From: Symbiodinium natans
Lineage: Eukaryota; Sar; Dinophyceae; Suessiales; Symbiodiniaceae
NCBI GenBank assembly: GCA_905221605.1
Contig: CAJNDS010002275.1
Coordinates: 405,001 to 469,000, forward strand
Direction of reading: 5' to 3'
Length of the DNA: 64,000 nucleotides
Below, one piece after another: positions 26,563 to 37,389 of the stretch. Under the pieces are notes generated by a model. That model was not told the DNA's origin and searched no databases. It saw only the letters and a list, made by a program, of their open reading frames with translations. Each line of letters begins with the position of its first letter. Position 1 is the stretch's first letter. A program made the translations under genes and the position numbers.

Positions 26563-28080
26563 TTCGCAAGAACGAGTCCAGGAAGGTTCCAAAGTCTGCC
26601 TATGGTTGGGGTCAATGTGTTTCTTTTTGTTCAGTTTGTTCCCCACATCACAATGTTGGGTTCTGGTTCTTACGGCGCTGCGCGCACTCGTGCTCTTGCC
26701 TGGTTTGCTCGTTCTGGGTCTGGGAACTCGCCTCCTCTCGGGGTTATGAAAGCAGTCCCGGGCGTTTCTCAACTGCGCGCTCTGTGTTAAAGGCGTTCTA
26801 GACGCATTGAGATTATTTGGGAACTTGGCTCTTTCAATGGTTTTAAAGGCATTGTTAAGCCTGTGCAGTCTTCTGCGCCTTTTGGATCTATTTGGGAACG
26901 TGCTCTTTGAAAGCCAAACCGTTTCAAAGCCTGCCACTGGCACAGCTCCGACCTGGCCATATGGTATCGAGGTGTCGGACGATGTCACGCTGCAAGGTCA
27001 CCCCTGGAACCTCCAAAGCCGCCTCCAGCGGCTCTTGATCTCCTTCAGGGAACCTTCCGCACGATGCCAGACGGCTCGTAGCTCGCCCTGCCGAGTGGCT
27101 GATCCATGTTGAGCACGAGCGGTGCCTCGAGAGCACGAGGCTGCGCGCGCTAGCTCGAGGCACCAGCTCCTGCGGCCACTCCCGGTGATTCCCGGTACCG
27201 TAACGCGAGAAAGAAAGGCAAAGAAGTGGAAGAGGTCGATGGGGAAAACCCTCGAAATGAAAAGAGCTTGAGCGGAAGCCAGGGAAGAGTGAGGCCACCG
27301 CACCTAAGGCCCATCATGGCCCATCGACACCAGTTGCACCTCAACTGACCCTCTCGCGGTGTTAAGCAGCTGGCCCAAAGGCCCATTACCATCCTTTGCC
27401 ATGGTGGCATTTCGCCCAAAGCCTTTGGAAGGTTCTCGACAATGCACCGGACGTGGCGCGGCAAAAAGTCGTCCAAAGGCCACTTAGCGGGGCAGACAGT
27501 GGGATGCTCAGGTCCGACATAGAGGTGGGGCCGGACATCGGAAAAGGGTAGCCTCCTAGCATGTCTCCGAGCCATGCAGCCAGAGGCTGGCTAAGGCTTC
27601 GGAAATCCCAGGGCCAGCGTCCGTTCACTTGGCCCTGAAGAGCGAGAGGCTCAAGTCAGTCCATCGACATTCGGTAGGGAAATTGGTCCGGCTAACCAGG
27701 TGCACGTAAATGGTGTGGACCAGGATGGACCAGGCAAAGTTCAAGATTCTGTGTGTTCGCTAGAAAGCACATGGCTGGCTTATCATGGCTTCGACAAACT
27801 AGAATTCCAAGCCTAGCATACAAGGCTGCTGGTCTCATCACGTCGGGTGTGGGAGCGGATACATCGGATGCCCGAGTAGCGCGTTAGGGTTGTAGTGCCT
27901 GGTGCTTCCATCGGAAACCTGCAGCGTGCAGCCGTACCCGATGGATCAGGATCCGACGGGGTCGGCATTCCAACGCAATACGCAGGCTTAGCTCAAGAGA
28001 CATGCAAAGCATGCACCAGTCACGAGCCGCGAATGATGCGCATATGATCTGAACCAGTGCGCTGTTCCGAAATGTAAAAG
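26563..28080. other. Stretch without assigned gene
   Basis: Contains overlapping frames on both strands, including a 141-codon minus frame at 27150-27575. I see no domain in any of them. Later exons of the gene starting at 26121 could lie here. Confidence 0.35.
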
Positions 28081-28086
28081 AAACGT

Positions 28087-28118
<32 letters not shown>
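28087..28118. repeat. TA microsatellite
   Basis: TATATA repeats with one interruption, followed by a short run of C at 28125-28133. Confidence 0.85.
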
Positions 28119-28385
28119 CTAACCCCCCCCCCCAGAGACCTCCCCTTTTTAGGCCTTTTTAGCAAAAAAGAACAACGAAGGCCCAAAAGTCGTGTAGTTA
28201 ATCACCGGGTAATGAAGGACAGTTATTGGGACACCTCACAGACCCCGATAAGCCAGCATTGGATTAATCTACATTCTGAATCTGAAGCGGACAATGCTGT
28301 TTTTAGGTTTTTAGATCTGTGGTTTTTCTATGCAAATGGTGTGTTTGAAGGGCAAATAATGTTCGTTGAGCAACTAATGTTTTTG

Positions 28386-28475
28386 ATACAATTGTGTGCT
28401 TGTAGGCAAAGTATGAATCAAATACTATCTGAAAAGTCCACTGAAATATCTTATGTTTACATATTCATGAAAAAA
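28386..28475 (+). repeat. Dispersed repeat, pair of 31999-32085
   Basis: Shares ATACAATTGTGT, CTATCTGAAAAGTCCACTG and TTATGTTTACATATTCATGA with 31999-32085. Both copies sit in AT-rich sequence with words such as CTATGCGAATTTA or CTATGCAAAT nearby. Confidence 0.75.
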
Positions 28476-28517
28476 TTTTCCCCACATCTTTGTGTGGGGT
28501 TCTTACTTTTGGGGCTG

Positions 28518-28815
28518 TCGCCTCCTCCTCCTCCTCCTCTTCCTCCTCCTCCTTCTCCTCCTCCGCCTCCGCTGCCTCCTCCGCCTCCTCCTCCTCCGCT
28601 ATACGCACCACACACCACACCATACGCACCATGCACCTTCTCCATGCACGCACCATGCACGCACCATGCACGCACCACACACCACACCAGACGCACCATG
28701 CACCTCGCACGCACCATGCACGCACCACACACCACACCATACGCACCATGCACCTTCTCCATGCATGCACCACGTACTAGGCACCACACACAGCACCACG
28801 CACAACACACGCAGC
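28518..28815 (+). repeat. CTC-triplet tract and CACCATGCACG repeats
   Basis: CCTCCTCCT-type triplets (28518-28600) pass into repeated GCACCATGCACGCACCA and CACACCATACGCACC words up to about 28815. Pro/His/Thr-rich plus frames and Gly/Val/Cys-rich minus frames are repeat translations. Confidence 0.85.
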
Positions 28816-28817
28816 AG

Positions 28818-29168
28818 TTAGGGGCCCTGGACCGGTGCCGCGCTCGCGCGCGCTCGGGGCCGCGCGAAACGTTGGCAGGCGCGACACAGGTGTCGTTCGT
28901 GCTGGCAGGCGCAGCAGCTCTTAGGGCCCTGGACCGGTGCCGCGAGCGCGCTCGGGGCCACGTGACACGTTGGCAGGCGCGACACAGGTGTCGTTTGTGC
29001 TGGCAGGCGCAGCATTTAGGGGCCCTGGACCGGTGCCGCACGCGCGCTCGGGGCCGCGCGAAACTTTGGCAGGCGCGACACAGGTGTCGTTTGTGCTGGC
29101 AGGCGCAGCATTTAGGGGCCCTGGACCGGCGCCGCCCGCGTGCGTCGTTTGTGCTGCCAGGCGGGGCG
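28818..29168 (+). repeat. ~96-bp GC-rich tandem repeat
   Basis: Units begin TTAGGGGCCCTGGACCGG at 28818, 28921, 29016 and 29112 (spacings 103, 95 and 96 bp); the last unit is partial. The core TTGGCAGGCGCGACACAGG is conserved. Unit lengths near a multiple of three keep a long frame open, but the first 103-bp spacing breaks the phase, so a coding role is not supported. Confidence 0.85.
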
Positions 29169-29208
29169 TGTAGGGATGTCGCGCGCGCGCGCGTTCTCGG
29201 GGGCTCAC

Positions 29209-29700
29209 GACAAAGTCTACGACGAGGCAAGGTTGCGTGCTTTCATGTTTTGTTTGAGCAAGCTTGTACGGTGTGTTCGCAGGAACAGCGGCTGCCGCCG
29301 GAACAACGCGGGCTTTTGGGGGGCTCGCTTCGCATTGGCTGATCAAAAGCTGAACGAAGACCAAGAGCTTTCATGTTGCGATTTGGCGACGTGCTGAACA
29401 AAGCCTACGACGAGGCAAGGTTGCGTGCTTTCATGTTTTGTTTGAGCAATCTTGCACGGTGTGTTCGCAGGAACAGCGGCTGCCGCCGGAACAACGCGCG
29501 TGCTTGGGGGGCTCGGGCTCGCTTCGCGTTGGCTGATCAAAAGCTGAACGAAGACCAAGAACTTTTCATGTTGCGATTTGGCGACGTGCTGAACAAAGTC
29601 TACGACGAGGCAAGGTTGCGTGCTTTCATGTTTTGTTTGAGCAAGCTGGTACGGTGTGTTCGCAGGAACAGCGGCTGCCGCCGGAACAACGCGGGGTGTA
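29209..29700 (+). repeat. ~190-bp tandem repeat, three units
   Basis: CTACGACGAGGCAAGGTTGC starts at about 29217, 29405 and 29600 (spacings 188 and 195 bp). All units share GCAGGAACAGCGGCTGCCGC. Translation gives a repeated block beginning YDEARLRAFMFC and ending in an Arg/Cys/Asn-rich string. The 188-bp spacing shifts the frame, so only units two and three share one continuous frame. Confidence 0.85.
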
Positions 29701-30342
29701 TCACATGCTCCTGCTATTGGGAAGCCGGCGCAAGGAGAGACATGCGCGCGACTTCACGAAAAAGCATGCGGCTGTGCTTGTGGAGGCCGAGACACTCGTT
29801 CTTCCGTGAATGCTGACGACGTGGATCAGCTTCGCTCGCAACTAGAAGAAGTTTCAGGAAAGTTGGAACGTGCCAGTCAACTGGCGGTGCAGGCGTCAAG
29901 GGACTCAGGGGAAGCCCGGAGCGGACAGCAGATAGTTCTTTTCGTCTCCGGGCTCTTGAGGTCTCGACTCAAAGAGGTCTTGGCCGTGTATCAGTCAGAC
30001 AGGGAAGCAGTGATGAATGGGACGAAGGAAAAGGGTAAACCGCTTAAGTTGCTGGTGTGTGGCGCGCTGTTGGTGGCGTTGTCAGAAGCAGCTGCGAGGC
30101 AAGGGACAGAGGTAAGCACAGCTGCAGAGGAGTTGGTGGCCTTGGGTTCGACGGTGGGAATATCCGCAATCTCGAATTTGAGTCGTGCGCCAGAAGACGA
30201 TAGAGCATGGGTACTCGTGACAACGTTCCAGTTTGGTGCGGCAGGGCAAAAACTTCGCAGTCTGTGGCTTGATCCGAGGCTGAGGCCAGTTTTTGCGAAG
30301 AAGGGCGGGGTGTGGCCAGAGCCCAGAGCTAGGGATGCGTGA
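29656..30342 (+). CDS. Unassigned ORF with predicted coiled coil
   Basis: 228 codons, starting inside the last ~190-bp repeat. The first 50 residues are repeat-derived and probably not genuine. From about residue 51 the sequence looks protein-like: a heptad-rich stretch (DDVDQLRSQLEEVSGKLERA), a hydrophobic helix (LLVCGALLVALSEAAARQG) and a C-terminal segment with RAWVLVTTFQFGAAGQKL. A basic peptide (GIPAKGKGRQST, ending SRYKRR) is open in another frame to 30487 and could be a following exon. I recognise no family. The tandem repeats may form its 5' flank. Confidence 0.4.
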   Translation: MFAGTAAAAGTTRGVSHAPAIGKPAQGETCARLHEKACGCACGGRDTRSSVNADDVDQLRSQLEEVSGKLERASQLAVQASRDSGEARSGQQIVLFVSGLLRSRLKEVLAVYQSDREAVMNGTKEKGKPLKLLVCGALLVALSEAAARQGTEVSTAAEELVALGSTVGISAISNLSRAPEDDRAWVLVTTFQFGAAGQKLRSLWLDPRLRPVFAKKGGVWPEPRARDA

Positions 30343-30487
30343 GGGAACTTGGCGTCCTGGGAGGTTACACCAAGCCGTATGCGATGATCTCGGTATCCCA
30401 GCAAAAGGGAAAGGCAGACAGTCGACGGGGTCCGGCTTGAAGCGGAAAAGTGAGACGCCTGAGGCAAGCCGATACAAACGTCGGTAG

Positions 30488-31280
30488 GGCGGTAGGTCAC
30501 AGGCTGTTTCGTGACGCGCGAGTCGTTGACGTTTAAGTTGCGCAAAACATGTACAGCACGTTGTCACGCGCGAGTTCAGCTGTTTTCCGAACTTTTGACG
30601 CGCTGGCTCAGTTCGGGTGCAACGTAGAGGGGTGACCGTTCTCAGTGGCTGAGTGCGTGTGTTAACCGTCTTCAGTGGCTCACAAACATGCACAACGCGC
30701 GATACTCATGCCACATTTCCTTTCAACTTTTGACGCACCGGTCTCGTCCGGTTGCGAAGCAGAGGGGCCCTGTCCCCCTGCCCAGGCCAGGTCCTGTCCT
30801 GCGTCAAAAGAAATCTGCTGTGCGGCCCGCGTTCTGCGACTTATGCACATTAGTATGATCTGTTCTATCCCACCAGTGCGAGTCTTCCCGTTGCTGTTGA
30901 GTAGTTTTTCTGTTTGCTTTGTCTTGTATTGCTCCCCCCTTTTCGGTTCTAAAGGAGTTGACAGCTACAGTATATGACGGCATTTGTGAAATACGCTATG
31001 TTTTCCTGTCTGCTTGTTTTTCCCCCCTCCACCTCGTTTTTAGCTGAAGTTTTGAGCCTCATGACTTTGTTTGGTGCGTGTGTTTAGTGGCTGGCTGAGC
31101 TAAACACATTGCCTACATTGTTTTTGAGGCGCACGCGGAGAGCATGCCGCTCAATGCGGCAGTGCGCTCTTCTTCCAGGCTGTAGTGTCTAACAATGCCT
31201 ACAACTGCATGAGTCTGCGGAGGCTATGGTCCCTATTGGGACCTGTCAGCCTACTTCCATTGCATACACATCGCACACCC
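30488..31280. other. Non-coding stretch with a diverged duplication
   Basis: TTTTGACGCGCTGG (near 30590) and TTTTGACGCACCGG (near 30730) head two diverged ~75-bp copies that both end in (T/C)AGAGGGG. TCTCAGTGGCT and TCTTCAGTGGCT form a second pair between them. No gene recognised. Confidence 0.4.
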
Positions 31281-31283
31281 TGT

Positions 31284-31610
31284 AGATGAGACTCAGACTC
31301 GGCTTCAAACTTTCACTTTTGCCTGCGACAAGTGTACCCTGACAGGTCTCCCCAGCTCGCTAAAGACATGGTGGATCTCTGGAAAAAAGTAGATGAGACT
31401 CAGACTCGGCTTCAAACTTTCACTTTCGCTTTTGCCTGCGACAAGTGTACCCTGACAGGTCTCCCCAGCTCGCTGACGACGTGGCGGATCTCTGGAAAAA
31501 AGAGATGAGACTCAGACTCGGCTTCAAACTTTCACTTTCACTTTTGCCTGCGATAAGTGTACCCTGACAGGTCTCCCCATCTCGCTGACGACATTGTGGA
31601 TCTCTGAAGT
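31284..31610 (+). repeat. ~110-bp tandem repeat, three units
   Basis: AGATGAGACTCAGACTCGGC begins at 31284, 31391 and about 31503. All share ACAAGTGTACCCTGACAGG (or ATAAGTG) and GATCTCTG. Spacings are about 107 and 112 bp, caused by an added CTTTCGC/CTTTCACT word in units two and three. Confidence 0.9.
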
Positions 31611-31739
31611 GACAAGTGCAAAAGATCTCGCTGAAACTTCGCTTGCCGGATGACAAATGAGCCTGAACCTCTTCAATCCTCTTATATAAGCTTGAAGCTG
31701 TCGCCCTGAATCCCACACCTGCACGCTACGACTCGCACT

Positions 31740-31830
31740 CACCGTGTCCGTGACTCACACACAATCACTCACTCACACTTCCGCACTCACTCACACTCAC
31801 GCACCCACTCACACTCAAGCACTTACAGAT
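31740..31830 (+). repeat. CACTCACTCA microsatellite
   Basis: Degenerate CACTCACTCACA and CACTCAAGCAC repeats. Confidence 0.75.
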
Positions 31831-31869
31831 AACTTTGCATGTGGGGTTATCCGGTCCTTTCATTGTTTT

Positions 31870-32790
31870 TGAAAGAATTCTATGCGAATTTACCTACTAC
31901 AGTGTTTATTAAGTACACAGCCCAATTTAACTCACGTGAAATGTAAAGGACCAGGTGACCATACTCAACCAAAATATGGCAAAGTGAATTTTGTTACAAT
32001 ACAATTGTGTTTGTACAAGGCAAAGTACTAGTCAAACACTATCTGAAAAGTCCACTGAAACACCTTATGTTTACATATTCATGAAGCATTTATATTTTTG
32101 AAATAGTAATTCTATGCGAATTTAACTACTAGAGTACTTTTGACTCAAGTGAATACTATTTACAGGACCATACTCAACCAACATATAAAATAAACACTAA
32201 CGGAAATAGAAGCGGTTCTACTTACATAGCAATGAAACGCAGAAGGTTTCTGAAGTATTCAATAAAGACCACCTATATATTATGTCTGAAAAGCACAATT
32301 TGCATAAGCAAGCTTAAACATGCACGATAATCCAAGAAAAGTACTTAGTGATGGCCATACACAAGCAAATTCACAAATACAAAAAAACATCCAAAAGCGC
32401 AAGCTTTTCAGGATAATCTCTGGTGAAATTTGGATTGTAGGGTTTTGGAGTATCCCTGGACGAGTCAGAGTCACTTTTAAGCAACCAATTCTAAGCAATA
32501 AAAGCTTTTCCTCAAGACAAATATTGCAAATGCTTCTTCTAGATAATTATTGCTTTTACTATGCAAATATTATCTATGCGAATTTAGCTACCAGACCACC
32601 AATGGCTGAATAAGGTCTACTACACTTGAGTACAACCAAAAGATGCACTAAACACTTGTTGAAATAGAAGCGAAGCGGTTCTACTCATTTGATGGCGAAA
32701 CAAATAATTCTGAAGCACCAAAAAGACCACTTGTATACTATGTCTGAAAAGCACAATTTGCATAAGCACACGTAAGAATGCGTAGTTCTT
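31870..32790 (+). repeat. AT-rich ~460-bp segmental repeat
   Basis: TATGCGAATTTA recurs at about 31880, 32110 and 32573. GAAATAGAAGC...GGTTCTACT is at about 32203 and 32662, and TATGTCTGAAAAGCACAATT at about 32281 and 32740. The latter two pairs give a period near 460 bp. No ORF with a recognisable product crosses it. Confidence 0.7.
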
Positions 32791-32865
32791 GCCTCGTAAA
32801 GGCGAACCAGAAAACCAAAAGACCAAGACCAAAAAAAAAACAAATATAAATATATAATCAAAACA

Positions 32866-32915
32866 CAATTTCCGGAACTCTTGGAGAAGCCTCGTAGGGA
32901 AGTTCCGGAATTTTG
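32866..32915. repeat. Short hairpin around TTCCGGAA
   Basis: TTTCCGGAACT and AGTTCCGGAATTT are inverted with a ~22-nt loop. The arms themselves are palindromic (TTCCGGAA). A poly-T/G-rich tract follows. Confidence 0.5.
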
Positions 32916-33312
32916 TTGTTTTTGCTTTGTTCTTTTTGGTTTTTTGTTGGTTTTTTTTGGGTTTTTTTGAGTTTGGTTTTTTGGTTTGTCTACTGTCCCG
33001 TGTATGCGGATTTTGGTTTTATTTTAAGTCTACGCCTCGGAAATACGCTATTTTGCACACCGAGTTTGCTTGCAGTGCAGCTGGGTGACTGGAGACAAGG
33101 CGAAAAACGGTAGGTCACTGGGGGGGGGGGTGCAATATGTACAGATACATATATATATATATATATAATTATATATACGCATGCAAGGCTGCAGCGTCGC
33201 ATCGTTGCGACGTTAACGTTGCGACGTTTCGAGTGCTTGTTTGTAAGAAACCCTGCAACTCCGGCCGTTTGAGTTGCACTCATGTGCCATGTGTCTGACG
33301 TACTTCAAACAA

Positions 33313-34113
33313 AGACCACTGCCAACCAATGTACGAAGAACTGAAAACGGATGCGTGACACAAGCAGTTTTCCTGAACTTTGCGTGTTGTGGTTCTTGAG
33401 CGTTCAAAAAATCATTCCCATACTAGCATGAACTGGATATCATGGAGGGCCAGTTGAGCCGAACCTGTTGCGCGCAGCTGTTTATCAGGTAGAAACTTGG
33501 AGTTGCAAACCTTGGCACAGAGGGGCAGGTGCATGAGACAGTAATTGGTGCGATGCTTGCGTGGTGCCTCTTTGAATTGCTACATTGTCTGCAAGCATCT
33601 GCAACAAGATTGTGATGCGCGAATGTCTCTATCGCCTTTTTTCCAGCTTCTCAACAGCACAGCCTGCAGAGCCACGTACCAATGTTTCCTCCAAAGTGCC
33701 TCAAAACGCTCCATCGCAGGGAAAACAGCAGGCACACAGCATTTGACTGCGGAACTGACAAGGTCTGAGTTCTGTTGGAGTCTGCGTGTTTATGTTAGTT
33801 GTTTGCCTATGTGTATTCTCAAGCAAGGACCGCTGCCGGCTGATGCGACGAATTTATGACACGCTTGGCCAAAAGGATGCGTGAGACAAACAGCGTTTGT
33901 TAAAGCATTGCTTCTGATGAATACCCAAGCACACGTCCTGAACTTTGCGTGTTGCGCTGCTTCGGCGTTTAGAAAAGCATTCCCGTATTAACTTGAATGC
34001 ATGGACAGCCGGCTGGACCAAACCTGTTGCGCACAGCTGTTTATCAGGGCGAGGTTTGGAGTAGCAAGCCTTGGCACGGACGCGCAGCTGCATTGGACGG
34101 TATTGGTGAAGTG
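33313..34113 (+). repeat. ~520-bp segmental tandem duplication
   Basis: 33313-33553 and 33826-34113 match through GGATGCGTGA, CTGAACTTTGCGTGTTG, CCTGTTGCGC(G/A)CAGCTGTTTATCAGG and AGCC/AACCTTGGCAC. Copy B carries a ~40-bp insertion. A dispersed repeat (33575-33722) lies between the copies. Confidence 0.75.
33575..33722 (+). repeat. Dispersed repeat copy B
   Basis: Diverged copy of 26416-26562, sharing ATCTGCAACAAGATTGTGA and CTTCTCAACAGCACAGCC. Confidence 0.75.
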
Positions 34114-34485
34114 ATACTCTCGTAGAATGTCGTGGCGTTTGAGCCATGTACGTCGAAATCATCTAATTTGCAAATCCCCCGTATACTGCTCCAGGAGTAT
34201 AGCGGCTTGTGCATAAGGTGAAACAGAGGGTGGGGGGTCGAATTGGGCCGGGAGAGATGGGTGGGGTGGGTGGGTGCAACCTCTGTGCAGCAGAGCCTTG
34301 TGTGTTGTGCGACTTGATTGAGCTTTTACGCAGTGGAATGCGTGATTCGAAGAGTTCTGATCATGGTGCCTAAATAAGGCCGCTTACCTTGTACAGGGTT
34401 CTGAAGTGTGGGAAACCCTACACCCTAAGCCCTCAAGGGCTTTAGAGGGCATATACGGGTAAAGAATGATTCGTTTGGAGCCCAG

Positions 34486-35399
34486 GGGCTGCTGATCCGG
34501 CGGACGCCAGTGTCGCCGAAGCGCCGCCGGCAGAGGAAGCGAGCCGTTGACGTTGGGTTTAAGGGGTTCAAGGGTTTAGGATCCAGGGTTTGGGGTTTAT
34601 AGGGTTTAGGGTTTATAGGGTTCAGGGTTAAGGATTCCAGGTTTAGGGTTTCTAGGGTTTAGGGGTGTTCTTCCACTTGAGAGGTTCAAAAGGCCTCCCG
34701 CCCTCCATCCCCAAACCCCAAACCTTAAACCCTTAACCCCAAAGCAGCCTGTGTCTGGCACACTCGTGGAGGTGGCCGCGCCCAAAGCTTACAAGCCTGG
34801 CTTTAGGGTTTGGGGGAGGGGTAGACGGGGCTAGTTGAGGGTGAAATCCTAAACCACCCTGAACCCAAAACCCTAAACCCTAGGGTTGAAACTTGAGGGG
34901 CTTCGGGCTGCAAGGATTGAAGGGTTGAGGGGGCCATCTGCGTACATCCTTTGGCAGCCCCTAGACCCAAAGACTCCGATATGCATTAATGACGAAGATC
35001 CCTTCAATGGTTTACGGGGGTTTAGAGGCACCCGTGCAAACCATTGCAGACGCCTAACATCCGATGAGGATCCCAATGCCCTGTCAACCCTAAATCCTAT
35101 CAACCCCCATCTAATCAACCCTAAACCCTTAACCCTAAGCCCTATAAGCCCTATACAACCCAAACCCTACAAGTTGACTTAAGAATGTTCCCGAGTTAAG
35201 GGATATTGGGACCTTTGGGTAGGCTCATGTCTATACAGAGAAGCGCCCTGTAACCCTGAAGTTCAGCTGCTGAATCGCCCTAAACCAGCGCCCTGTAACC
35301 CTGAAGTTCTGCTAAACCTAAACCCTAGACCCTAGACCCCACTCACCCTGCCAGGAGCCCGTCTTGTCTGAGGGAGCCTTGGCTCATCAAACGCCCGAG
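34486..35399 (+). CDS. Candidate short exons inside telomere-like DNA, unknown gene
   Basis: Three plus-strand islands have splice-like edges. 34486-34551 follows CCCAG and precedes GT; it reads as 22 codons with a basic, nuclear-localisation-like SPKRRRQRKR. 34748-34799 follows AAAGCAG and precedes GC; it reads PVSGTLVEVAAPKAYKP. 35355-35399 follows TGCCAG and precedes GT; it reads as exactly 15 codons, EPVLSEGALAHQTPE. Two are whole-codon lengths and most third positions are G or C, unlike the flanks. The introns would be telomere-like repeat. No family is recognised and the three may not belong to one gene. Confidence 0.3.
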
Positions 35400-35894
35400 G
35401 TTTGAGCGCTTTGAGGGCTTAGGGTTTGTAGGTTTTAGGGGTTAGGGTTTCGAATTTAGAGTCTACTTGAAGGTTTGGGGATTATAGGGTTTAGGGTTTA
35501 TAGGGTTTAGGGTTTAGGTTTGAGGGTCTGGGGTTTCGGGGTTAGGGATTCGCTGGGTTTATAGGGTTTAGGGCTTTTTGGGCTTAGGGCCTAGGGTTTT
35601 AGGGTTTAGGGTTTATGTAGGGCATACCTGTCTTGGGGTTTGCAGGGTTTTTGGATAAGGGTTTGTAGGGATTCGGGTTCCGGGCTTCGGAGTTATAGGG
35701 TTTGGGGCTTAAAGTTTAGGGTTTAGGGGCTTAGGGTTTAGGGTCTATAGACCCTAAACCCTAAATCCTAATTAAACCCTAAACCATATAGGATTTAAGG
35801 GTCTACTTGAAAGTTCATGGCTGGTCGCACTTGCTTGGGGCTTCCCGAAAACAGGGTTGCAACCAAAACCCTAAACCCTAAAACCTAAGCTGCA

Positions 35895-35990
35895 GCCTGC
35901 TCGCCGCTGCTCTCGCTGTCGCCTGCGGAGAACTTGCGTTGCTTCAGGTTCTTTTTGGCGCCCGCACTGCCCTCGCTCACGCACGACTCC
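35895..35990 (-). other. Coding-like island on the minus strand
   Basis: A GC-rich non-repetitive island between heptamer tracts. On the minus strand it reads ESCVSEGSAGAKKNLKQRKF and then a Ser/Glu-rich tail, with nearly all third positions G or C; other frames are poorer. It is possibly an exon of a minus-strand gene. Confidence 0.25.
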
Positions 35991-36534
35991 AAGTTTAGGG
36001 TTTAGGGTCTTTAGGAAGTAGGGTCAAAGGGAAGGGTTGAGGTTTATGGTTAGGGTTTAAGGCTTAGGGGGCTTAGGGCTTCAAGTTTAGGGTTCAGGGC
36101 AGCTGCCCTCCGAAAAGCGAGCCGATTCAGGCAAGCCTACGCGACGAAAAAGGAACCCTCCTGCACGGAGTTCAGGAGATCCAGGGGTTTAGGGGTTGTA
36201 CCTTGGACCCCTAAGGTTGCACCCTTGTGATTTGGGGATCATGTTTAAAGGTCCTTGAGGTAGTATAAGGGCCATACTCAGAGTATATTCAGGGAAACCT
36301 TTAGGTTTTGTGAGACTTAATCCCTTGAGGAGAAGACCCAGAGGGCAGTCTACTCATAAGGAAAAAAAGAAAAACCCAAAATCGTAACGACTAAACTATT
36401 GGCTGAGTGGATTCCAAGGGCTAAGTGGCTATGCCCCCACAAAACCGATATCTTTACTCTGCCTCAAGATCATGTCAGCCTGTCGCGTGTTGCTTTTCAG
36501 AAAAGAAATGTTTTCCTTAGCAGGGGGGAGGCGT

Positions 36535-36575
36535 CTCCGGCGGGGGGGCTGCGCCCCCCCTCCGGAGAATCCGGT
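36535..36575. repeat. G-run/C-run hairpin
   Basis: CTCCGG plus a G run and CTGC, mirrored by a C run and TCCGGAG, makes a long stem. The same G-run/CTGC/C-run design occurs in the 13-14.7 kb repeat cluster and at 5660-5785. Confidence 0.65.
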
Positions 36576-36954
36576 TTAGCCCTAAACTATACAACGCCAA
36601 ACCCTAATTCCTAAATGCAATAATCTTCAAAACCCTAATCCCAAAACACGAAACACCCTCGAAACCCTAATGCCAAAGAGGAAAACCCCCAAAAAAACCT
36701 GGATTTTAGGGTTTAGGGAGTTTTTTAGGGAGTTTTAGGGTTTAGGGATTTTTAGGGTTTAGGGATTTTTAGGGTTTAGGGATATTTAGGGTTTAGGGTT
36801 TAGGGATTTTTAGGGTTTAGGGTTTTTTGGTTTAGGGTTTAGGGTTTAGGGTTTAGGGTTTAGAGTTTAGGGATTTTTAGGGTTTAGGGTTTAGGGTTTA
36901 GGGTTTAGGGTTTAGGGTTTAGGGTTTAGGGTTTAGGGTTTAGGGTTTAGGGTT

Positions 36955-37205
36955 TGCGCCGAAGCTGGAGAAGGATATGACATGGCCGGGCGGGCGAACA
37001 AACTTGAAATTTGTTTCGGGGTTTAGGGTTTAGGGTTTAGGGTTTAGGGTTTAGGGTTTAGGGTTTAGGGTTTAGGGTTTAGGGTTTAGGGTTTAGGGTT
37101 TAGGGTTTAGGGTGTCTCAATGAGTGGGCGCGCTGGTGCTGAAAGCACCCAGGCGCGCGCCCCGAGTTGCATAAGCCCACCCCCGCTGGCACTCCACCCT
37201 CGCCT
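36955..37205 (+). other. Two coding-like islands flanking a TTTAGGG array
   Basis: 36955-37012 and 37114-37205 are unique GC-rich islands on either side of the array at 37019-37113. Each has AG from the heptamer before it and GTTTAG after it. The first reads APKLEKDMTWPGG or, in another frame, AEAGEGYDMAGRANKL. The second is open through MSGRAGAESTQARAPS. Choosing the frame is not possible from sequence alone. Confidence 0.25.
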
Positions 37206-37389
37206 TAACCTCTACGGGTTTAGGGTTCTTTTGAACTCTGATCGTGCTTTTGCTATTTTTCTCTTGTCTCTTCGCTTTCGCTGATGCTGCAGCTGGACCT
37301 TGTTGGAGTCGTGGTGGCCTTGTGAATCATTTTAAAAGTGAAAAACCCAAAGGTTTGGGCTTGGGGCTGGTTGTCGCCTTTTGTTTTTG

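Noticed and set aside
28212-29342. 376-codon plus frame and 257-codon minus frame
   Set aside because: They span CTC triplets, CACCATG repeats and the ~96-bp array; composition alone keeps them open.
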